Origin: an uncultured Muribaculaceae bacterium
GTDB taxonomy: Bacteria; Bacteroidota; Bacteroidia; Bacteroidales; Muribaculaceae
NCBI GenBank assembly: GCA_944321685.1
Contig: CALUMH010000015.1
Location: forward strand, 1-64,000
Length of the DNA stretch: 64,000 bases
Direction of reading: 5' to 3'
Shown here: piece after piece, positions 25,067-33,331 of the stretch
Layout of the letters: each line of letters starts with the position of its first letter
Position numbering within the stretch: the first letter of the stretch is position 1
Notes under the pieces: model-generated
What the model was told of the DNA's origin: nothing
Databases searched by the model: none
What the model saw: the letters and a program-made list of their open reading frames with translations, nothing else
Program-made: the position numbers and the translations under genes

Positions 25067-26059
25067 ATGACATTCAGGACAGCTTTAGACATATCAAAAG
25101 TAAAGATGCCACCATTAAAGCATGATGGTTGTGTGTTGTTGACAGGCTCTTGTTTTTCCGACAACATGGGCACGTGCCTGCGCAATGCCATGGTCGATGC
25201 CGTGGTAAACCCGTTCGGTACAACCTACAACCCATTGTCGCTGCTTGAATGCGTGGGATGGCTGATAGAAAACCGCCAAATCACCCACAGTGAACTTTTC
25301 GAGGCTAATGGCGTGTGGAACCACTTCATGTTTCATTCACGTTTCTCGGGAACAGAACTGGGCGAAACAACTGCGGCAATGAACATCAGCATCGAGCGCG
25401 GACACAGGCAATTGTCGCGATGCAGCCACATTTTTGTCACGCTCGGAACATCATTTGTGTACCGCCTCAACGACAACGGACAAGTGGTAAACAATTGCCA
25501 CAAGTTGCCGGCCGGCCGTTTCAAGCGCAGCTTGTGCAGCATGGACGAAATTACCGCCGTCCTCGACAATATGGCAACACGCATACACGACTTTAACCCT
25601 GAGGCTCACATTATTTTCACCGTAAGCCCCATACGCCACCTTGCCGACGGACTTGCGATGAACCACCTTAGCAAAAGCCTGCTGACGGTGGCGGCACACC
25701 ATACCGTGGCGGCACACCCAGGATATTGTCACTATTTCCCCGCATATGAAATACTCAACGACGACCTGCGCGACTATCGTTTCTATGCCGCCGATATGGC
25801 ACACCCGTCCGATGTGGCCGTAAACTATGTGTGGGAACTGTTCAAAGCCGCCTTTTTCAACGACAATGAGCGATCGAAAGCCGAACAGTGCGAACGCTTG
25901 TCGCGCCTGCTCGCGCACCGCCCCACAAGCCCCAATGCCGAGGTTGTCGGGCAATTCAAGCAAAAGGCAGCAAAATCACTTGCCGACATGGCAGCCCGAT
26001 ATCCGCACATAACAAAACTCGATTACTTGAAACACTACATAACCTGCAAGGAATTATGA
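25067..26059 (+). CDS. GSCFA domain protein (SGNH-like esterase fold)
   Basis: A 330-residue member of the GSCFA family (PF08885), named for its N-terminal motif, seen here as LTGSCFSDNMG at residues about 26-36. NPFGTTYNPLSL and ITLGTSFVYR (here FVTLGTSFVYRL) are further family blocks, and FTVSPIRHLADG precedes a likely catalytic Asp/His pair in MAHPSDVAVNYVW. The fold is SGNH-hydrolase-like, so it may deacylate a cell-surface substrate, but function is not established. Its last bases overlap the murF start as ATGA, and a link to wall synthesis is inferred. Confidence 0.85.
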   Translation: MTFRTALDISKVKMPPLKHDGCVLLTGSCFSDNMGTCLRNAMVDAVVNPFGTTYNPLSLLECVGWLIENRQITHSELFEANGVWNHFMFHSRFSGTELGETTAAMNISIERGHRQLSRCSHIFVTLGTSFVYRLNDNGQVVNNCHKLPAGRFKRSLCSMDEITAVLDNMATRIHDFNPEAHIIFTVSPIRHLADGLAMNHLSKSLLTVAAHHTVAAHPGYCHYFPAYEILNDDLRDYRFYAADMAHPSDVAVNYVWELFKAAFFNDNERSKAEQCERLSRLLAHRPTSPNAEVVGQFKQKAAKSLADMAARYPHITKLDYLKHYITCKEL

Positions 26060-28536
26060 AGTACCCGATAAAAGAAATAGCGTCGATATTGCGAATACCG
26101 CAAGACTCGCTTAGCGACAAAAGTGCCGAAATAAGCCACTTGCTTACCGACTCCCGGTCGCTGACATACCCGGCCGAAACCCTATTTTTCGCCATTCGCA
26201 CCAATAACAACGACGGCCACCGCTACATAGCCAGCCTTTACGAACGCGGCGTGCGCAATTTCGTGGTCGATAACATAACTTATGTGCCACCCGAGCTGCT
26301 CGACGATGCCAATTTCCTTGTGGTGCCTAACTCACGCGCCGCATTGCAATCCATTGCCACCTACCACCGCCGCCGTTTCGACATTCCTGTGATAGCCATC
26401 ACCGGCAGCAAAGGTAAAACCACCGTCAAGGAATGGCTTTACCAATTACTCAAAGACGACTTCAACATAGTGCGCAGCCCACGCAGCTACAACTCGCAGA
26501 TAGGCGTGCCGCTGTCGCTGTGGGAAATAGACGAAAACACCGACCTTGCCATTATAGAGGCCGGCATTTCGCAGCCGGGCGAAATGGTGTCGTTGCAGGC
26601 TATGATACGCCCCACAGTGGGCATTATCACCAATCTCGGCGACGAACATAACGAAGGTTTCGAGTCGATGCAGCAGAAAATACACGAAAAAACGCAACTG
26701 CTCACCGCCTGCGACTGCATAATTTATTGCGCCGACTACAAGTTGATACGCGATGCCGTTATGCCCATACTTGCCATTGCTCAAGAGATTGCTTGGTCGC
26801 AACGCGATGCCGACCGCCCTCTTGCAGTAACCTCAATCATAAAAGGCGACAAAGGGTCGGACGTGACTTACTCGTTCCTCGGGCTTGAAAACCATGTGCA
26901 CATCCCATTTACCAAAGACAGTGAAATCGAGAACGTGATTAACTGCATAGCCACCATGATATATCTGCACATAAAGCCAGAAATGATTGCCGAACGTGTG
27001 GCACGGCTCACACCCGTAGGCACACGGCTGAATGTGATGGAAGGCATAAACAACTGCCTTGTCATAGTTGACAGTTATACAAGCGACTTCAATTCGCTTG
27101 CCCCGGCCATCGACTTCATGACGCGTCGCGCAAAACCCGATATGTCGATGACTGTAATACTTTCCGATGTATTGCATGAGGCTTACAGCCGTGACGAACT
27201 GTATGGCTATGTGGCCGAACTGCTTAAACAAAAAAGAGTGAACCGCGTCATAGGCATAGGACCCGAGATGTGCCGCAACTCTCGGTATTTCGATGTCAAT
27301 TCACGCTTCTTTGAATCGACTGCCGACTTTATGCAAAATGTGTCGCAAAGCGATTTTGAAGATGAATTGATATTGATAAAGGGCGCACCGGAATTTGACT
27401 TCAAGCAAATAGCCGACCTGCTCGAAGCCAAGCAACACCAAACCGTGCTCGAAGTGAATCTTGATGCCGTGACACACAACTACAAATTCTTCCGCTCACG
27501 ACTGAAACCCGAGACCAAAATAGCCTGCATGGTGAAAGCATCAGGATACGGAGCCGGATGTTCCTATGCACTTGCCAAGACTTTGCAAGATGCCGGAGCA
27601 AGTTATCTTGCCGTAGCTGTACACGACGAGGGTGTAGATTTGCGAAAAGCCGGAATTACAATGCCTATAATGGTACTTAACCCGACTGTTGTCAATTACA
27701 AAGCCATGTTCTCCTACCGTCTCGAACCCGAAGTATTCAGCCTCGACCAGTGCCGGCGCATCATTAGAGAAGCCGAAAAATTCGGTATTACCGACTATCC
27801 TGTACACATAAAACTCGACACCGGAATGCACCGCTTGGGATTCCTGAAAGAAGAATTACCCGAACTGATAGCAACACTTCGCAAGCAACGTGCAATATGC
27901 CCCGCGTCGGTATTTTCACACCTGTGTGTGGCCGACGACCCTGCACAAGACGATTACACCCGCGGGCAATTTGCATATTTCGACGAATGTTGCGATATGT
28001 TGCAAGCTGCTTTCCCGCACCACATCATGCGCCACATTCTCAACACAGCCGGGATACTGCGCTTCCCCGAACACCAGTATGACCTCGTAAGGCTCGGAAT
28101 AGGGCTGTATGGAATGTCACCGATTACCGATAAAATCGATACCGTACCGGTATCCTCACTTTACACTGTGATTATTTCCATAAAAGAATGGCCTGCCGGA
28201 ACCACAATAGGTTACGGGCGCAACGGTTTGCTGAAACGCCCATCGCGCATAGCCACCGTTCCTGTGGGATATGCCGACGGCATCGACCGCCACTTTGGCA
28301 ACGGTAACATAAATATGCTTGTCAACGGAACATTATGCCCCACTGTCGGCAACATCTGCATGGACGTGTGCATGATAGACGTGACCGATGCCCCCGGCTG
28401 CAAAGTCGGCGACCAAATAGAAATATTCGGCCGAAACATTTCGGTTGAAGAACTTGCCCGGGTCCGTGGCACCATCTCCTACGAAGTGCTCACTTCCATC
28501 TCCGAGCGAGTAAAACGTGTTTACTTTCGCGAATAA
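26056..28536 (+). CDS. murF-alr: fused UDP-MurNAc-tripeptide:D-Ala-D-Ala ligase / alanine racemase
   Basis: An 826-residue bifunctional enzyme. Residues 1-455 are MurF, which adds D-Ala-D-Ala to UDP-MurNAc-tripeptide; its ATP-binding loop is ITGSKGKTTVKEW. Residues about 465-826 are alanine racemase, which supplies the D-Ala. The PLP lysine is in CMVKASGYGAG, the catalytic Tyr region reads TIGYGRNG, and the IATVPVGYADG signature follows. Fusion of the two steps is typical of Bacteroidetes. The ATG at 26056 overlaps the GSCFA stop; longer in-frame extensions lie within that gene and have no family similarity. Confidence 0.95.
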   Translation: MKYPIKEIASILRIPQDSLSDKSAEISHLLTDSRSLTYPAETLFFAIRTNNNDGHRYIASLYERGVRNFVVDNITYVPPELLDDANFLVVPNSRAALQSIATYHRRRFDIPVIAITGSKGKTTVKEWLYQLLKDDFNIVRSPRSYNSQIGVPLSLWEIDENTDLAIIEAGISQPGEMVSLQAMIRPTVGIITNLGDEHNEGFESMQQKIHEKTQLLTACDCIIYCADYKLIRDAVMPILAIAQEIAWSQRDADRPLAVTSIIKGDKGSDVTYSFLGLENHVHIPFTKDSEIENVINCIATMIYLHIKPEMIAERVARLTPVGTRLNVMEGINNCLVIVDSYTSDFNSLAPAIDFMTRRAKPDMSMTVILSDVLHEAYSRDELYGYVAELLKQKRVNRVIGIGPEMCRNSRYFDVNSRFFESTADFMQNVSQSDFEDELILIKGAPEFDFKQIADLLEAKQHQTVLEVNLDAVTHNYKFFRSRLKPETKIACMVKASGYGAGCSYALAKTLQDAGASYLAVAVHDEGVDLRKAGITMPIMVLNPTVVNYKAMFSYRLEPEVFSLDQCRRIIREAEKFGITDYPVHIKLDTGMHRLGFLKEELPELIATLRKQRAICPASVFSHLCVADDPAQDDYTRGQFAYFDECCDMLQAAFPHHIMRHILNTAGILRFPEHQYDLVRLGIGLYGMSPITDKIDTVPVSSLYTVIISIKEWPAGTTIGYGRNGLLKRPSRIATVPVGYADGIDRHFGNGNINMLVNGTLCPTVGNICMDVCMIDVTDAPGCKVGDQIEIFGRNISVEELARVRGTISYEVLTSISERVKRVYFRE

Positions 28537-28560
28537 GCAACCATTGAAATTTAATTAAAC

Positions 28561-29121
28561 ATGATAAGACATTTTATATCGGCATTCATAATGATTACAG
28601 CCATATTTACCACCTCATGCAAAACGTCGCAGGGTGATACCAAGGTAACCGAAGCAATACCGGCAACAAAAATCGTCGCTGCAAAACACGGAGGTAATAC
28701 ATCGGTGACGATGTTAGCCCCGATAATCATTTACAAGACGCATGGCGACTACCGCAACCTTGTTCCGGTGACACTTAACGCCGACGGTACCGGCATTATC
28801 TCATATCCGGCTCCCGGCGACGTGGGACGCAACGGGCGATACTCAACACCCGTGGAAATTGATGACGGATACCTATGGGACCGACGCGGCATATCGGCTA
28901 ACTCGGCATTTACCGACTACACCTACGAGCAATATGCCGCATTACAGTCGGCACCATCTACCGATGAACTGATGAGCCACATAAAATATCACAACCCGTT
29001 TTCTGAAATGTATGTCGTGGAAGGTATGCGTAACCCCACTGTGGAACAGTTAGACAGCATAATTAAAAACGGTTTTAAAAATTGCCGCACAATCATAAAA
29101 AACAGCAAAAAAATAAAATGA
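28561..29121 (+). CDS. hypothetical lipoprotein
   Basis: A 186-residue lipoprotein with a hydrophobic signal ending FTTSC, lipidated Cys at about residue 20. The mature part begins with a Thr/Ala-rich linker. The globular segment contains APIIIYKTHGDYRNLVPVTLNADGTGIISYPAPGDV and an N-terminal-to-C-terminal pattern ending with conserved-looking GYLWDRRGISANSAFTDYTYEQYAAL. Similar small lipoproteins are common in Bacteroidales but I know no function. It lies 24 bases after murF-alr and may be its last cotranscribed gene. Confidence 0.7.
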   Translation: MIRHFISAFIMITAIFTTSCKTSQGDTKVTEAIPATKIVAAKHGGNTSVTMLAPIIIYKTHGDYRNLVPVTLNADGTGIISYPAPGDVGRNGRYSTPVEIDDGYLWDRRGISANSAFTDYTYEQYAALQSAPSTDELMSHIKYHNPFSEMYVVEGMRNPTVEQLDSIIKNGFKNCRTIIKNSKKIK

Positions 29122-29261
29122 TGTTCAAAAACATATATTAGCCATAAAGCCTAAGCAGTCAATCGGTTAAACCGTGATTTTTTTGACAGTTTCGACTTAT
29201 TGATTTCATTTTATTACTTTAATTTGCATTTTTGAAAAAAATATCATTATATTTGCAATAA

Positions 29262-29455
29262 GATCGCGTGTGAACGCGTGATTATAACAAGCGTGTAAAA
29301 GCGTTGTTCTCAAATCATCTAGTCTAAATTTCCCTATGTCGTGAGTAAAGCGGACACATGTGAATGTCGAACCGATACGAATCGACAAACCATCATATTT
29401 CCCCATCGGGAAATTGATGATAAGCATCTGTCTTTTTCCCGGCAGATGCTTTTTT
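29262..29455 (+). ncRNA. candidate structured RNA, about 194 nt (6S-like?)
   Basis: A full promoter precedes it: TTTG (29223-29226), 21 bases, TATATTTG (29248-29255). No worthwhile reading frame follows before a strong terminator, a 9-bp stem AAGCATCTG/CAGATGCTT with six Ts (29422-29455). Inside are an 8-bp hairpin near the 5' end (ATCGCGTG-TGAA-CGCGTGAT) and a long hairpin around ATTTCCC-CATC-GGGAAAT. Length would suit 6S RNA, but I could not match the 6S consensus. An ordered set of its motifs recurs at 8247-8277. Confidence 0.55.
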
Positions 29456-29479
29456 ATGCCAAAACAAAAAAATAATTGC

Positions 29480-29487
29480 TATTTTTG
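29480..29487 (+). promoter_or_regulatory. -7 promoter element of DUF1573 operon
   Basis: TATTTTTG (TAnnTTTG) lies 30 bases before the ATG at 29517 and just after the terminator of the candidate RNA. Confidence 0.55.
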
Positions 29488-29516
29488 CATTTGTACTGTA
29501 TTAAAGCAAATACACA

Positions 29517-29909
29517 ATGAAACAGATTATAATAACCATGTTAATGATATTCTTGGCTGTGCCTGCCATGCTTGCCAAAAGCGACAAATATCCGCAAGCC
29601 ACCTTTCCAAAGAAGTCTCACGACTTCGGATACATAAAAGAAGCCGACGGGGTGGTGACATGCGAATTTGAATTTATAAATACCGGCAATGAACCTTTGG
29701 TTATCTTGTCGGCAAAACCAACGTGCGGTTGCACTGTACCCGATTATCCCAAAAAACCAATTAAACCTGACGAAAAAGGTGTGATAACTATAAGCTTCAA
29801 TCCTGCCGGATATTTCGGAGGTTTCCTTAAAACCATAAATGTGCGTACAAACGGACGCGAAAAACGCACCACACTCACTCTTGAAGGCTCGGTGATACCT
29901 AAAGAATGA
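29517..29909 (+). CDS. exported DUF1573 protein (single domain)
   Basis: A 130-residue exported protein. A signal peptide covers residues about 1-20. One DUF1573 immunoglobulin-like domain follows: FPKKSHDFGYIKEADGVVTCEFEFINTGNEPLVI, the hallmark KPTCGCTVPDYPKKPI and a closing VITISFNPAGYFGGF. DUF1573 domains are abundant in Bacteroidetes surface or periplasmic proteins; function is unknown. It overlaps the next DUF1573 gene by 4 bases (ATGA), and the two are similar, which suggests duplication. Confidence 0.85.
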   Translation: MKQIIITMLMIFLAVPAMLAKSDKYPQATFPKKSHDFGYIKEADGVVTCEFEFINTGNEPLVILSAKPTCGCTVPDYPKKPIKPDEKGVITISFNPAGYFGGFLKTINVRTNGREKRTTLTLEGSVIPKE

Positions 29910-31003
29910 AAAAGTTTGCAACATTTATATTTATCACGTGGTGGTGCGTAACTACGGCCATTGCCGGTGGCAAACTCGAATGGGTGGAAACCAGACACTC
30001 GGTTGATGAAGTAATGGAAAGCCACGGGCGTGTGACACACATATTCAAAGCCATAAACACCGGCAATGATGATGTAGTAATCAACCGTGTGCGTGCATCG
30101 TGCGGTTGCTCCACAGCCGAATATCCGCGTCGCCCAATAGCACCTGGCGATACAGCATTGGTAACAGTTACATTCAACCCTGTAGGGCGGGTGGGCAATT
30201 TTACCATGTTTTATACTGTATTGACCGATGCGGAACCTCATCGCACCACATTGCGACTTGAAGGAAAAGTTAAAGCTGAGGAGATGACTGTAAATGAAAA
30301 ATATCCCGTGGGAACAGGCTCACTGAAACTGAATGCAAGTTCCGTTCCTTTTGGAGAAATGACGGCAGGTGAAAAACAAACCGCCACCATCGAGGCTTAT
30401 AACGACAGCGATGTGCCTATGTTGCTTTATACCGAAGATATTCCTAAAGGACTAAAAGTATCGCCACACAAAACAACAGTACAACCACGGACGGTAACAG
30501 TGATTAAAGTGTCGTTAAATACCGAAATTTTGCAACTGCGGGGATATACCGAGACAAATTTTACCCTCTTTGCCGAACCACAAGAACCCGGTACCGGCGC
30601 ATTGGCAGGTATAAGACATATTAACGTAATGGCCACGGTACACGACGATTTCTCATCGTGGAACGATGAACAAAAACGCAATGCACCGGAATTGGCCTTA
30701 AATACCGATCGACTTGTTTTTGCCGACATGGATACGCTTTCTGACGTATGCAATAAAAAACAATTTGTAATAAAAAATCACGGAAACAACAACCTTAAAA
30801 TATACGGAATTCACTCTATCGATGATTGCATAACCGTGAACCTACATAAAAAAACATTGGGCAAAGATGAAACAACAAGCGTCGATGTCACTGTTTTACC
30901 AAGCAAAACAGATGATAATATTTTAAACACCTATATAATAATATATTGCAACGATCCGCTACATTATAAGCAAATGGTGCGTATCGTAGGTAACAAAAAA
31001 TAA
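29906..31003 (+). CDS. exported DUF1573 protein (multi-domain)
   Basis: A 365-residue exported protein with a signal peptide (residues about 1-20) and an N-terminal DUF1573 domain with RASCGCSTAEYPRRPIAPGDTALVTVTFNP. Two more immunoglobulin-like repeats follow, without the Cys signature in the middle one (SVPFGEMTAGEKQTATIEAYNDSD) and a last one from about residue 265 (LVFADMDTLSDVCNKKQFVIKNHGNNNL). It is cotranscribed with the small DUF1573 gene. A binding or surface-assembly role is plausible but not shown. Confidence 0.82.
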   Translation: MKKFATFIFITWWCVTTAIAGGKLEWVETRHSVDEVMESHGRVTHIFKAINTGNDDVVINRVRASCGCSTAEYPRRPIAPGDTALVTVTFNPVGRVGNFTMFYTVLTDAEPHRTTLRLEGKVKAEEMTVNEKYPVGTGSLKLNASSVPFGEMTAGEKQTATIEAYNDSDVPMLLYTEDIPKGLKVSPHKTTVQPRTVTVIKVSLNTEILQLRGYTETNFTLFAEPQEPGTGALAGIRHINVMATVHDDFSSWNDEQKRNAPELALNTDRLVFADMDTLSDVCNKKQFVIKNHGNNNLKIYGIHSIDDCITVNLHKKTLGKDETTSVDVTVLPSKTDDNILNTYIIIYCNDPLHYKQMVRIVGNKK

Positions 31004-31013
31004 ATATAACATT

Positions 31014-32111
31014 ATGGAACATCCCGAAAACGACTCGAAATTTGCAGGTCTTGCCGTCAACAGCGGTGTGGAACAACCGCCGTCGGTCAACCCATACATG
31101 AAAGCTCGCCGCCGTCGCCGCCTGTTATCGGCAGGTGAATATGTCGAGGGCATATTACGTGGCGACATTACCATATTGAGCCAAGCAGTAACACTTGTCG
31201 AGAGCCATAATCCCGAGCATGAAGCCGTGGCGCAGGAAGTGATAGAAAAGTGCCTTCCTCATTCGGGCAATTCTATACGTATAGGCATTACAGGAGTACC
31301 CGGCGCAGGCAAAAGCACGAGTATCGACGTTTTCGGCCTGCACGTTTTGAAACAAGGCGGCAAACTTGCCGTACTTGCCATCGATCCAAGCAGTGAACGC
31401 TCAAAAGGAAGTATCCTTGGAGACAAGACGCGCATGGAAAAACTGTCGGTACACCCCGACGCTTTTATCCGACCCAGCCCATCGGCAGGCTCTTTAGGGG
31501 GCGTGGCACGCAAGACTCGCGAAACGATAGTGCTGTGTGAAGCTGCCGGATTTGACAAAATATTCGTTGAAACCGTAGGTGTGGGACAAAGTGAAACTGC
31601 CGTACATTCAATGGTGGATTTCTTCCTGCTCATACAACTCGCAGGCACCGGCGACGAATTGCAAGGCATCAAACGCGGAATAATGGAAATGGCCGACGGC
31701 ATAGTCATCAACAAAGCCGACGGTGATAATGTGGACCGTGCAAACCTTGCAGCCACACAGTTCCGCAACGCTTTGCACCTGTTCCCATTGCCACCCAGCG
31801 GCTGGGCTCCACGTGTACTCACCTACTCGGGTTATTATGAAATAGGAATTGCCGAAGTGTGGCAAATGATATATGACTATTTCGACTTCGTGAAAAAGAA
31901 CGGATACTTCCAGGAAAAACGCCGTCAACAAGAACTATACTGGATGTATGAGACCATCAACGAGAAACTGCGTGATAATTTCTATCAAAATCCGGCCATC
32001 GAAGAAATGCTTGCTGCAAAGCAGCAATTAGTTCTCGGCAATAAGCAAAGCTCATTCGTAGCCGCCCACGAAGTTCTCGACCGCTACTTCACTCTGCTCC
32101 ATTCCCGCTAA
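31014..32111 (+). CDS. meaB: methylmalonyl-CoA mutase-associated GTPase MeaB
   Basis: A 365-residue G3E-type GTPase that guards and loads adenosylcobalamin into methylmalonyl-CoA mutase, which serves succinate-propionate metabolism in Bacteroidales. The P-loop is GITGVPGAGKSTSID. Further signatures are LAIDPSSERSKGSILGDKTRM, the GVARKTRETI stretch, ETVGVGQSE (switch III-like) and the guanine-specificity NKAD in IVINKADGDN. Length is typical. It follows the DUF1573 genes by 10 bases but is metabolically unrelated to them. The mutase genes are not in this window. Confidence 0.94.
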   Translation: MEHPENDSKFAGLAVNSGVEQPPSVNPYMKARRRRRLLSAGEYVEGILRGDITILSQAVTLVESHNPEHEAVAQEVIEKCLPHSGNSIRIGITGVPGAGKSTSIDVFGLHVLKQGGKLAVLAIDPSSERSKGSILGDKTRMEKLSVHPDAFIRPSPSAGSLGGVARKTRETIVLCEAAGFDKIFVETVGVGQSETAVHSMVDFFLLIQLAGTGDELQGIKRGIMEMADGIVINKADGDNVDRANLAATQFRNALHLFPLPPSGWAPRVLTYSGYYEIGIAEVWQMIYDYFDFVKKNGYFQEKRRQQELYWMYETINEKLRDNFYQNPAIEEMLAAKQQLVLGNKQSSFVAAHEVLDRYFTLLHSR

Positions 32112-32136
32112 ACCTTATTTTAATTTTATTGCATGA

Positions 32137-32191
32137 GGGTGTGTCAAAATGCAAATGGCGGCTTTGCCGCCCTTCGTATTTTAACACACCT
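32137..32191. repeat. small inverted-repeat element, GTGTGCCAAAAT family
   Basis: Arms GGTGTGTCAAAAT and ATTTTAACACACC enclose an inner stem GGCGGC/GCCGCC, making a near-continuous 55-base hairpin after meaB. Similar arms bound the larger repeat at 60932-61226. It could end meaB transcription, though no T-run follows. Confidence 0.55.
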
Positions 32192-32314
32192 ACATATTTC
32201 ATCCCTAATGATAAGGTGGAAAGTGAGTGAAAATACTTATTTTTAGGGATTTCAAGGGTCGATGGTTGTTGTTTACTTTGCAATCGTAACAATAACTCTA
32301 AAATCGACACTGAA

Positions 32315-32812
32315 ATGAAAAAGACTGTGATAATTTACGGGTCATCTACCGGAACTTGCCAAAGCATAGCCGAAACTATCGCCAAAAAACTTGGCGTGGC
32401 TGACATTCTTGACGTGGCAAAAGTTACAGCCGCACAAGTGACCGAATACGACAATCTCATACTTGGCACTTCGACTTGGGGTGCAGGCGATATGCAAGAC
32501 GACTGGTATGGCGGCATAAAGGAAATAAAGGATGCCGACTTGCATGGAAAAACGGTTGCACTGTTTGGCTGCGGCGATTCTCAATCTTACAGCGACACCT
32601 ATTGCGACGGAATGGGCGAAATTTACCGTGAACTGCAAGATACAGGCTGCAAAATACTTGAAGGCGTATCGACCGACGGATACACTTACGACGACTCCAC
32701 AGCCGTAATAAACGGTCGATTCGTGGGACTTGCAATTGATGATGTAAATGAGAGCGACTTGACCGAAAGCCGCATTGACGCTTGGATAAAATCTATAAAA
32801 GAAAGTTTATAA
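32315..32812 (+). CDS. fldA: flavodoxin
   Basis: A 165-residue FMN-binding electron carrier. The phosphate-binding loop is IYGSSTGTCQSIAE at residues about 7-20. The FMN-flanking loops are LGTSTWGAGDMQDDW (near residue 50) and FGCGDSQSYSDTYCDGMG (near residue 90). The 20-residue insertion in the last strand (YTYDDSTAVINGRFVGLAID) marks the long-chain class. Flavodoxin carries low-potential electrons in anaerobes and replaces ferredoxin under iron limitation. The DUF2023 gene follows after 21 bases, a pairing often seen in Bacteroidales. Confidence 0.94.
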   Translation: MKKTVIIYGSSTGTCQSIAETIAKKLGVADILDVAKVTAAQVTEYDNLILGTSTWGAGDMQDDWYGGIKEIKDADLHGKTVALFGCGDSQSYSDTYCDGMGEIYRELQDTGCKILEGVSTDGYTYDDSTAVINGRFVGLAIDDVNESDLTESRIDAWIKSIKESL

Positions 32813-32833
32813 ATAAGCCAAACACATTTGCCT

Positions 32834-33184
32834 ATGCCTGCCGCATCGAATATCAATCCCGAGGTTGTGCAAGTATTCTTGAACCACATTTACGAATTCA
32901 AGAAAGGCGTGCGACAAATGGTGCTTTTCACTGCCGAAAAAAGGTATGCCGAATACACTACCCGCCGCCTGTCAAGTCAAAAAATCAATTATTTGATACA
33001 ACCTGTTGGCGATGACAAAATCAACTTGTTTTTTGGTCGAAAAGAATGCATCAACGCCATAAAGTTGATGGTAACGCGGCCTCTCAACAAGTTGACACCC
33101 GAAGAAGATTTCATACTCGGAGCCATGCTGGGATATGACATATGCGGACAATGCCGTCGCTATTGCGAGCGCAAAAGCAAATAA
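32834..33184 (+). CDS. DUF2023 family protein
   Basis: A 116-residue protein of the DUF2023 family (PF09633). Typical segments are [23 protein letters not shown], the [28 protein letters not shown] end and a central FFGRKECI. The two Cys-x2-Cys-like positions near the C-terminus (CGQCRRYC) could bind metal. Function is unknown; adjacency to flavodoxin suggests a redox-related role. The ATG at 32834 is preferred to an in-frame TTG at 32828. Confidence 0.85.
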   Translation: MPAASNINPEVVQVFLNHIYEFKKGVRQMVLFTAEKRYAEYTTRRLSSQKINYLIQPVGDDKINLFFGRKECINAIKLMVTRPLNKLTPEEDFILGAMLGYDICGQCRRYCERKSK

Positions 33185-33273
33185 TTTTTACTGCAAGAAT
33201 TTTTTCACTATTGAACATAATAATAAACTGTGGGTCGGGAAGTGCCGTGAATGTGAATTTACGCGCTTTCCAT

Positions 33274-33313
33274 AAAAAAATAGTAGAAGCATCATGGCCT
33301 CTACTATTTTTTT
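33274..33313. terminator. bidirectional terminator between DUF2023 and leuS
   Basis: A 14-bp perfect stem (33274-33287 with 33300-33313, ATAGTAGA/TCTACTAT preceded by As and followed by Ts) with a 12-base loop. A and T runs flank both sides, so it can stop both the plus-strand flavodoxin transcript and the minus-strand leuS transcript. Confidence 0.8.
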
Positions 33314-33331
33314 CGTATGCAAGTAATTACT

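Noticed and set aside
29165..29260. Riboswitch ahead of the DUF1573 gene
   Set aside because: The structured part ends in a strong terminator and a separate promoter (29480-29487) then drives DUF1573, so a stand-alone RNA is the simpler reading.
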